Shown: piece after piece, positions 7,039-12,019 of the stretch
Layout of the letters: each line of letters starts with the position of its first letter
Position numbering within the stretch: position 1 is the first letter of the stretch
Assembly: GCA_903907185.1 (NCBI GenBank)
Contig: CAIVND010000111.1
Span: 1 to 12,019, forward strand
Direction of reading: 5' to 3'
Length of the DNA: 12,019 bases
Source: an uncultured Acidimicrobiaceae bacterium
GTDB lineage: Bacteria; Actinomycetota; Acidimicrobiia; Acidimicrobiales; Bog-793
Translations under genes and position numbers: made by a program
Notes under the pieces: model-generated
Seen by the model: the letters and a program-made list of their open reading frames with translations, nothing else
Told to the model about the DNA's origin: nothing
Database searches by the model: none

Positions 7039-8163
7039 GTGAGCAAAGTGGCACGAAAGGTTAACGGAACCGACACTCGAAGTTTCTGGCATCGATTGAT
7101 CGATATCTGCTCGCACTACCTGGTGGTTTTGGTGATGATGTTCACCCTCTTCGTAATGCCAACAGCAGTTAGGGCATCGACGACACCCCAACAGACAATG
7201 GCAATGAACCGGGCCGCGGGAGTTGGTCTCCGTGTTGCTCTCTACCTTGATCGCTCACGCAATGAACTTGACTATCTCACCGGACACTCGACACTGGGAC
7301 GACGGATACTTACCGAGATCCGCTATCCAACTTCGCTCAATCGGACAGGCGAGACCCAAGATGCTCCTCCACTTATCGGTGCTGCGCCCTATCCAATGAT
7401 TGTCTTTGCCCAGGGGTATAACACCAAGCCAGATCTCTACCGTTCGCTTCTCAATGGTTGGGTACGTGCTGGCTACGTTGTCGTCGCTCCGGAGTTTCCC
7501 GACACGACCTATCCAACCAGTCAAGCGGTGATGAACGCAGGAGATCCCCATGGCTCTCCTGAAAATGACATCGTCAATGAACCGGCCGATCTCTCCTTCG
7601 TAATCAGTACAGTCACAAGGTATTCGGCAATACCCTCGAGTTTTCTCTTTGGTCTCGTTGACCCCAAAAGAGTTCTCCTCGTAGGTCACTCTGATGGTGC
7701 CAGTGTGGTGGGCGCCTACGTCTTTGACCGCGATGTGGCCTCAAACCTGGCATCGATCCGAGGCGTTGCCATCTTTGCCGGCAATGAGCTCTCACCAGAC
7801 CCTTACGGAGAGCCCCCAGCCCGGGCCGTTCCGGCATTCGTGGCGCAAAGCAGCGGAGATACCTGAAATCGTCCGGAGCTGTCTGTCGATTTCTACAACA
7901 GCCTTAGCGGCGAAAAGTACTTCCTCGAACTGTTGGGTTCAACCCACCTTGGGCCATTTAACAACACAAACCCCGCTGCCAAAGCGATCGTTCAGACGAC
8001 GACCCTGGCGTTCTTCGCGCATGTTCTTGCACCAAACAAGTTCAATGCATCACCAATCCTTCAGGTCGGCAATCAGGTTGGCAGGTCATCGGCAACAGCA
8101 GCTGGCAACCATGCGCCGATCAGAACTCCACCGGGATCGCCCTACTGTGCACCTGCATATTGA
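7039..8163 (+). pseudogene. Secreted alpha/beta hydrolase interrupted by an in-frame TGA
   Basis: The frame from GTG 7039 would give 374 residues but is split by TGA at 7864-7866 (codon 276); the same frame then runs 98 more sense codons to TGA 8161-8163. The N-terminus has a signal-peptide-like or anchor segment (about 27-46, ending AVRAS). The hydrolase core follows: MIVFAQGYN (about 120-128), the nucleophile elbow GHSDG with S218, then SSGDT with candidate acid D274 just before the stop. After it come the family-like strand YFLELLGSTHL with H303, the expected catalytic His, and a polar tail. Because the His lies beyond the stop, the 275-residue product should be inactive. The sequence on both sides of the stop reads as continuous family sequence with no frameshift, so a point mutation (CGA or TGG to TGA would do) or a sequencing error is likely. 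GTG 7048, with GGTGAG before it, is an alternative start. Substrate is unknown. Confidence 0.75.
7865..7893 (+). other. Stem-loop on the internal TGA of the hydrolase gene
   Basis: GAAATCG (7865-7871) and CGATTTC (7887-7893) are perfect inverted repeats around a 15-base loop, and the left arm includes the last two bases of the internal TGA. I see no bacterial SECIS-like apical loop. It may be a chance feature. Confidence 0.3.
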
Positions 8164-8190
8164 GCTACAGAGACATCAGATGACAACCAC

Positions 8191-8196
8191 TAGCCT
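8191..8196 (+). promoter_or_regulatory. Candidate -10 element (TAGCCT) for a leaderless amidase transcript
   Basis: TAGCCT ends six bases before GTG 8203 in the 39-bp gap after the hydrolase. Hexamer and spacing are identical to those before ppk1. There is no Shine-Dalgarno sequence, so the amidase-SRPBCC pair probably has its own promoter rather than relying on read-through from the broken hydrolase. Confidence 0.45.
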
Positions 8197-8202
8197 GGCA
8201 AC

Positions 8203-9327
8203 GTGAGCACCCTAATCACGCCGATGGCATCAACCGGATCTGGTCCGACCCTGGCGGTCAAGGACCTGATCGATGTAGAAGGTGTTCCGACGACCGCAGG
8301 CTCGAAGGTCGTTCAGTCAATGGCAGTCGCTGCTCTTGAGGATGCGCCTCTTCTTCATGGAGCACGAACAGCTGATGCCCGCATCATCGGCAAAGCAAAC
8401 CTCTATGAGCTCGCATTTGGGGCCTCTGGAGTGAACCTGCACTTCGGGACGCCGACGAATCCACTCGATCGCGCACTCATTCCCGGAGGTTCGTCAAGCG
8501 GATCAGCCGTCGCCGTTGCAACCGGACTAGCAACCGTTGCCTACGGATCTGATACCGGTGGCTCCATTCGAGTTCCAGCGGCATTCTGCGGAATTACCGG
8601 GTTAAAGACCACTCACGGCCGCATCCCGCTTGTCGGCGTCTATCCACTCTCCCCAACACTTGACACGGTTGGACCGATGGCGTCTGACATAGAGGGCCTA
8701 CTTCTTGGCATGCAGCTTCTCGAACCAGGGTTCAGCGCCAGCCAACCAGCATGGTCAATCGGCATGGTCCGAAAGACGGGAGTTGCGATCGATCCTCGAA
8801 TCGCCCAGGCGGTCGAACTCGTCTGCCAAAGCTCAGAGTGTGCTCTCAGTGAGATCGATCTGCCGAAGTGGGAGGAGGCTTTCGAGATGGGTTCAACCAT
8901 CTTGCACGCCGAGGCGGTTGCATCGAACCGATACCTCATCGATGACGCAGCACTATTTACACAGTTGAGCACGGCAGTTCAGGACCGGCTCATTATCGGA
9001 ACCAAAGTCACCGCCGATCGGTACGAACACGCACTCGCCTGGCGAGCTCGGTGGCAGGAAGAGCTAGACATCATCTTTTCGCGCGTGCAGCTCCTCGCGC
9101 TGCCAAGCGTCGGCTTCTTTCCCCCACCGCTCAGCGAAGCCTTTGATCACACCTACACTCACCTCACGATGCCGTTCAATCTCTCTGGATACCCTGCACT
9201 CTCGCTACCTATCCCAAGCACCGGACCCCTCCCCGCAAGCCTCCAACTTCTTGGTCCACGAGGCAGTGAAGAGCTGCTGCTCAGCACGGGGGAGCTCTTC
9301 GAACGCGTCGCGAAAGCGATCAGCTGA
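8203..9327 (+). CDS. Amidase-signature (AS) family amidohydrolase, compact AMI1-like form
   Basis: This enzyme hydrolyses a carboxamide bond through the Ser-cisSer-Lys triad of the AS family. Residues visible in the 374-residue product are K20 in LAVKDLIDVEG, cis-Ser S97 in GGSSSGSAVAVATG (95-108), and nucleophile S121 in GSDTGGSIRVPAAFCG (115-130). The 24-residue Ser-Ser spacing is that of characterised members. It is shorter than most AS enzymes (450-500): very little precedes the catalytic Lys, as in plant indole-3-acetamide hydrolase AMI1, which it also resembles in GGSSSGS and in the FDTVG/LDTVG stretch (153-157 here). No GatB or GatC gene is nearby, so it is not obviously the tRNA amidotransferase subunit GatA. 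The stop codon shares one base with the ATG of the SRPBCC gene (TGATG). Substrate is unknown. Confidence 0.9.
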   Translation: MSTLITPMASTGSGPTLAVKDLIDVEGVPTTAGSKVVQSMAVAALEDAPLLHGARTADARIIGKANLYELAFGASGVNLHFGTPTNPLDRALIPGGSSSGSAVAVATGLATVAYGSDTGGSIRVPAAFCGITGLKTTHGRIPLVGVYPLSPTLDTVGPMASDIEGLLLGMQLLEPGFSASQPAWSIGMVRKTGVAIDPRIAQAVELVCQSSECALSEIDLPKWEEAFEMGSTILHAEAVASNRYLIDDAALFTQLSTAVQDRLIIGTKVTADRYEHALAWRARWQEELDIIFSRVQLLALPSVGFFPPPLSEAFDHTYTHLTMPFNLSGYPALSLPIPSTGPLPASLQLLGPRGSEELLLSTGELFERVAKAIS

Positions 9328-9827
9328 TGGCGATCATGCGCCTTGAGGCAGATCAGTTCATTGAACTTCCAGCCACCACCGTCTTTGATCGAGTTTGTAG
9401 TGAATATTTCACCTATCAACCGCTATGGGATCCCGCAATCATCAAGATGGAACCGCAGTTCGGAGGGACCAGTCAGCTGGGATCCCGAGCCACCATCGAG
9501 CGAGCCGCTGGGAAAGCAATCGAAATCGGTGAGTCGACCATCGTAGAAAGCCAGCCTGGTCTCTCAATCACGGTGGAGAATCGGTACCCAAAGCACCGGG
9601 AGACTCGTCGCATTTCCTGTCATCCGCTACGAGGGGGAGGGTCTCGAATTCACGTGGTAATCGACAGTGAGATCGGGATCTTCGCTCGCTTTCTTGCCCC
9701 GTTGACGCTACGCATCCTTGAGCAGGGTCTTGCGATGAGCCTTCATGAGGCGAAGAGTGCCATCGAATTAGGTCAGCCGACGGGCTACCAACCACAAGAG
9801 CTCAATCAACAAGAACAAACTGACTGA
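9327..9827 (+). CDS. SRPBCC-fold (START-like) protein
   Basis: The product is 166 residues and shows the pattern of the SRPBCC/polyketide-cyclase-like helix-grip fold: an opening strand RLEADQFIELPATTVFDRVC (5-24), then an aromatic turn YQPLWDPAIIKME (31-43), a long run of alternating strands with SRATIE, ESQPGLSITVENR and SRIHVVIDSEIG, and a closing amphipathic helix LAPLTLRILEQGLAMSLHEA. Such proteins bind hydrophobic ligands in a central cavity or act as small lyases or cyclases; nothing here identifies the ligand. ATG overlaps the amidase TGA by one base, so the two are translationally coupled and probably work on a related compound. A Gln-rich polar tail ends the protein. The fold assignment is fairly good; function is unknown. 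Confidence 0.75.
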   Translation: MAIMRLEADQFIELPATTVFDRVCSEYFTYQPLWDPAIIKMEPQFGGTSQLGSRATIERAAGKAIEIGESTIVESQPGLSITVENRYPKHRETRRISCHPLRGGGSRIHVVIDSEIGIFARFLAPLTLRILEQGLAMSLHEAKSAIELGQPTGYQPQELNQQEQTD

Positions 9828-9840
9828 CGGAAAAATTCCG
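9828..9840. terminator. Short palindrome between convergent genes
   Basis: CGGAA-AAA-TTCCG is a perfect 5-bp inverted repeat that fills nearly all of the 15 bp between the stop of the SRPBCC gene and the stop of the convergent PAP2 gene. The stem is too short and A/T-rich to be a confident bidirectional terminator, and no T tract follows in either direction. Confidence 0.25.
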
Positions 9841-9842
9841 GA

Positions 9843-10511
9843 TTAGCCAGCGATCTCCGGTTCGGATTCACTTGGAGTACGGATCATTGCAAGGTGCCTG
9901 ATCTTAAGAAGATGGAGCAGTCCATCGAAGAATAAGAGAGTTCCCACACCGACAAGTGCTCCACCGAGCGCGTCAGTCGCAAAGTGCCATCTTGCGGCGA
10001 TGACCGCTCCGGAGACAGCGGAGACGATGGCTACTCCCCCACTAATCATTGTGGGTCGAAAACTCCTCGGTGCCACCAAGATCAACGCGGCTACGTAGGC
10101 CGCCACCGCTGTTACCGATCCCGACGGATAGGAGTGTCCACCGAATCCGGCGACATTGGCTGCGACGAGTGGCTTTCCGATGTTCTGCGTGATGACGATT
10201 GCGAGTCCCGATCCCATTACACAGGCGATTGCCCTTCGTAGGTCAGACAGGCAACCTATTGCGAATGCGCATCCAACGGCAATAACCACCACCGCAGGGG
10301 ATCCCGTTAAAAGGAGCATGCGCAGCAGCAGTGGATGATGAACACCCGAAGAAGGCAGCTGTCTAAAGGCAAAGCGATCAAGACCATTAAGTGCGGGCCG
10401 ATGGACAAAAACGAGACCAACATAGGTCGCACAGCCGAGCAGCCCGAGTCCAGCTATCGCCTCGCCAGCTGCTGTTGTTCGCTTCATTCGAGGAGATCTA
10501 CGAACCGCCAT
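9843..10511 (-). CDS. PAP2-superfamily membrane protein with degenerate phosphatase motifs
   Basis: The product has 222 residues and about six hydrophobic segments (roughly 16-36, 60-84, 94-109, 133-147, 156-172, 183-199), the layout of membrane PAP2 lipid or polyprenyl-diphosphate phosphatases. The three catalytic motifs are recognisable but eroded. Motif 1 has K113 (GKPLVAANV) but no RP downstream. Motif 2 reads YPSGSVTA (128-135), with Ser132 where PSGH has its acid His. Motif 3, ARWHFATDALGG, keeps the nucleophile-type H176 and D180, but the Arg is two rather than six residues before the His. It may be a non-catalytic member or have altered chemistry. Start ATG 10511 has TAGTCT six bases upstream and no Shine-Dalgarno sequence. 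The gene converges on the SRPBCC gene and stands 76 bp downstream of aroE on the same strand. Confidence 0.82.
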   Translation of the reverse strand: MAVRRSPRMKRTTAAGEAIAGLGLLGCATYVGLVFVHRPALNGLDRFAFRQLPSSGVHHPLLLRMLLLTGSPAVVVIAVGCAFAIGCLSDLRRAIACVMGSGLAIVITQNIGKPLVAANVAGFGGHSYPSGSVTAVAAYVAALILVAPRSFRPTMISGGVAIVSAVSGAVIAARWHFATDALGGALVGVGTLLFFDGLLHLLKIRHLAMIRTPSESEPEIAG

Positions 10512-10517
10512 TGTTCA

Positions 10518-10523
10518 AGACTA
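10518..10523 (-). promoter_or_regulatory. Candidate -10 element (TAGTCT) for a leaderless PAP2 transcript
   Basis: TAGTCT on the minus strand ends six bases before ATG 10511, matching the hexamer type and spacing before ppx, ppk1 and the amidase gene. It lies after the candidate aroE terminator, which supports a separate transcript. No clear -35 is visible. Confidence 0.45.
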
Positions 10524-10574
10524 GACAGGGGTTCCTCGGCCATGCGGGCAGCGGCGGCGATCGGATCCTTCCAA

Positions 10575-10592
10575 ACTGATCTTCCGATCAGT
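10575..10592 (-). terminator. Hairpin with GGAA tetraloop at the aroE stop codon
   Basis: ACTGATC and GATCAGT are perfect 7-bp inverted repeats around a four-base loop that reads GGAA (a GNRA tetraloop) in the aroE mRNA. The aroE TGA (10588-10590) lies inside the upstream arm. Only a short TTT follows, so it may work as a weak terminator or as an mRNA 3'-end stabiliser. Confidence 0.4.
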
Positions 10593-11445
10593 CAGAGATG
10601 AACTGTCGAACGGACTCCCACATCACTGAAAGGGGTGCCTCTTGGCCGGTAAAAAGCCGAACCTGTCTCGCTGCTTGGTGCACCAACATCCCCAGTCCAT
10701 TTCGCGCGGTTGCGCCATTCTCAACCGCCGCGGTAAGAAATGGCGTGCGAGAGAGATAGGACAACTCGACTGCTAACTGTCCGGGCCCAACACGCCTACC
10801 GAAACTCAAACCACCGTCATGACCATCTGGTGTTGACTGTGTTAGCCCCATCGAGGTCGCATTGATCACCAATGGTGCCCCATCGATGTCCTCGGCCTTA
10901 CCAACGCGGGCAATCTTGGGAGCAAGTGCGACTGCCTCAGTCGCATGTTGCTCACTTCGATTAATAACAACGATCTCACCAGCTCCTGCCCTTCCAAGAG
11001 CAAGGATGATCGATCGAGCAGCGCCGCCCGCACCGAGGATCACACAGCGCTTCCCAGTTGGAGAAAAATTCTCATTTGTTGCTAGGTCGTCAAGCAGCCC
11101 GTCACCGTCAGTACTCTCTGCCACCGCGACGCTTGCAAGAAAGACGATCGTATTTGCAGCACCAAGGAGCGCAACATCGTTGGATCGCTGATCGGCGTAT
11201 CGGGCTGCCTCAGTTTTGTGTGGTGTGGTGATGGACAGGCCGCGAAATCCAAGCGAGCGCGCGCCGTTAATTGCCCCGTGCGCCTCACCAACAGGGACAC
11301 GGAAGGCTCCATAGCGAAGGTCGAGTCCCATCTCACGATAGGCACTGTTGTGGAGCCGGGGAGATAATGAATGCCGAACTGGGTCGCCGATAACACCGAC
11401 AAATTCGGTCGAGCCTCCGATCCCATCGACTACGGCGTCCACCAT
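10588..11445 (-). CDS. aroE: Shikimate dehydrogenase (NADP+)
   Basis: This enzyme reduces 3-dehydroshikimate to shikimate with NADPH, the fourth step of the shikimate pathway to aromatic amino acids. The product has 285 residues, normal for AroE. The substrate domain shows GDPVRHSLSPRLHN (20-33), with the shikimate-binding SLS at 26-28, and SITTPHK with catalytic K77. AANTIVF (96-102) and STDGDG with catalytic D113 follow; the usual NTDG reads STDG here. The nucleotide-binding loop GAGGAARSI is at 138-146 and INATSMGL at 194-201; ELSY (227-230) stands in place of the usual DLxY, and NGLGMLVHQAA (249-259) closes the pocket. ATG begins two bases after the ruvX stop, so the two genes are in one operon and likely coupled. 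A tetraloop hairpin covers the stop codon. Confidence 0.96.
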   Translation of the reverse strand: MVDAVVDGIGGSTEFVGVIGDPVRHSLSPRLHNSAYREMGLDLRYGAFRVPVGEAHGAINGARSLGFRGLSITTPHKTEAARYADQRSNDVALLGAANTIVFLASVAVAESTDGDGLLDDLATNENFSPTGKRCVILGAGGAARSIILALGRAGAGEIVVINRSEQHATEAVALAPKIARVGKAEDIDGAPLVINATSMGLTQSTPDGHDGGLSFGRRVGPGQLAVELSYLSRTPFLTAAVENGATARNGLGMLVHQAARQVRLFTGQEAPLSVMWESVRQFISD

Positions 11446-11447
11446 CG

Positions 11448-11948
11448 CTAACTGCCACCTCGATGCTGCATCGATCGGTCCAAAAACGACTGCAAGATCA
11501 CCGCTGCGGCGAGATCATCGATCACTGCTGGCCCCTTCGGCGTACCTCGTTTGCCGTATGTTCGAGCCGTACCACCGCGCCCACCACGCCGCACCGAGTT
11601 GCTCAACTGTCGAAGTTCCTCACGACGGGCTGAAACCTCAACCGAGGTAAGTCGCTCATCGACCATTTCGACCGGAATCTCCAACAGATCACGGAGTTCG
11701 CCGACCTCAATCTTGGTCGCACGGCTGGAGTGAGAATCACGACCCGAAAGCGAGAGAGGAAGACCAACGATGACCTTAGCCACCGAGAACTCCTCGACAA
11801 TCTGTCGTACTCGCTCATGGTCTTGGGCGTGGCTCTCGGTACGTCGGATGATCCCCTGCGGACTCGCGAGAATCTGCCGCGAGTCGCTGAGCGCAACCCC
11901 GATGCGAACACTTCCGAGATCGAGTCCAAGGATCCGACCAACCGTCAA
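11448..11948 (-). CDS. ruvX: Putative Holliday junction resolvase RuvX / 16S rRNA processing nuclease YqgF
   Basis: This RNase-H-fold nuclease of the YqgF/RuvX family is implicated in pre-16S rRNA 5'-end maturation and possibly Holliday junction resolution. The chosen TTG start (11946-11948) gives 166 residues and places GRILGLDLGSVRIGVALSD at positions 4-22, the usual N-terminal position, with D10 a metal-binding Asp. Further landmarks are VIVGLPLSLSG, VEMVDERLTSVEVS with a conserved Glu, and IDDLAAAVILQSFLD near the C-terminus. A Gly/Arg-rich insertion (RRGGRGGTARTYGKRG) precedes the last motif. GGTGAG lies three bases before the TTG. The frame stays open upstream to a GTG at 12011, but that codon falls in adapter-like sequence and should not be used. 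Other TTG codons at 11958-11960 and 11976-11978 are possible starts. aroE follows after two bases. Confidence 0.9.
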   Translation of the reverse strand: MTVGRILGLDLGSVRIGVALSDSRQILASPQGIIRRTESHAQDHERVRQIVEEFSVAKVIVGLPLSLSGRDSHSSRATKIEVGELRDLLEIPVEMVDERLTSVEVSARREELRQLSNSVRRGGRGGTARTYGKRGTPKGPAVIDDLAAAVILQSFLDRSMQHRGGS

Positions 11949-11997
11949 GTTCTCACCCAAATCCTCAGTATTCGTCAAATCTATGACCTCAACAGGC

Positions 11998-12019
11998 AGA
12001 TCGAAGAGCACACGTCTGA
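11998..12019. other. Illumina TruSeq adapter remnant at the right end
   Basis: The last 22 bases read AGATCG followed directly by AAGAGCACACGTCTGA. The standard TruSeq read-1 adapter begins AGATCGG followed by the same 16 bases, so the match is complete apart from one missing G. It stops exactly at the end of the window. This is almost certainly library sequence, not genome; the first few bases (11998-12003) could be either. Confidence 0.88.

Noticed and set aside
7864..7903. Selenocysteine insertion (SECIS) or recoded TGA
   Set aside because: Alpha/beta hydrolases do not normally have Sec here, the loop lacks the usual SECIS apex, and TGA is a plain stop in several other genes of this window.
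11949..12011. Longer ruvX frame beginning at GTG 12011
   Set aside because: The start codon lies in adapter-like sequence, and the extra 21 residues precede the normal N-terminus of the family.
1..12019. tRNA, rRNA, CRISPR, insertion sequence, prophage or defence genes
   Set aside because: No repeats with regular spacing, transposase-like or integrase-like frames, or tRNA-like cloverleafs were seen, and intergenic gaps are all shorter than about 80 bp.

Overview
This 12 kb stretch of bacterial chromosome is densely packed with genes and has no mobile element, RNA gene or CRISPR array that I can see. G+C looks a little above half by eye. Many starts are GTG or TTG, Shine-Dalgarno sequences are scarce, and several genes have a TANNNT -10 hexamer exactly six bases before the start codon, which is the signature of leaderless transcripts. 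Together with a long actinobacterial-type SEDS protein and a DUF151/BFN gene, this suggests an Actinomycetota member, perhaps an Acidimicrobiia-like lineage of moderate G+C. That placement is inference.

Layout from left to right. (i) 1-3065, minus strand: polyphosphate metabolism, with ppk1 (polyphosphate kinase) followed by a Ppx/GppA phosphatase that runs off the left edge. (ii) 3121-6115: cell-wall elongation and division. A 460-residue FtsW/RodA-family (SEDS) gene on the plus strand converges on, and overlaps by 67 bp, a minus-strand pair made of rodA and a bifunctional-nuclease-domain (DUF151) gene. (iii) 6135-9827, plus strand: an MscS-type mechanosensitive channel, a secreted alpha/beta hydrolase broken by an in-frame TGA, a compact amidase-signature enzyme, and an SRPBCC-fold protein whose start overlaps the amidase stop by one base. 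(iv) 9843-10511, minus: a membrane PAP2-family protein with degenerate catalytic motifs. (v) 10588 to the right end, minus: ruvX (YqgF) and aroE (shikimate dehydrogenase), two bases apart.

Most of this is housekeeping: phosphate storage, peptidoglycan polymerisation, osmotic safety valve, aromatic amino-acid synthesis and Holliday-junction or rRNA processing. I did not find a convincing new multi-gene system. The points worth a second look are the repeated TARYCT-6-start-codon arrangement, the single stop codon splitting the hydrolase before its catalytic His, the PAP2 protein lacking the PSGH histidine, and the right end of the window, whose last ~20 bases match the Illumina TruSeq adapter with one base missing. 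That last match is a library artefact, and it also creates a false upstream start for ruvX.
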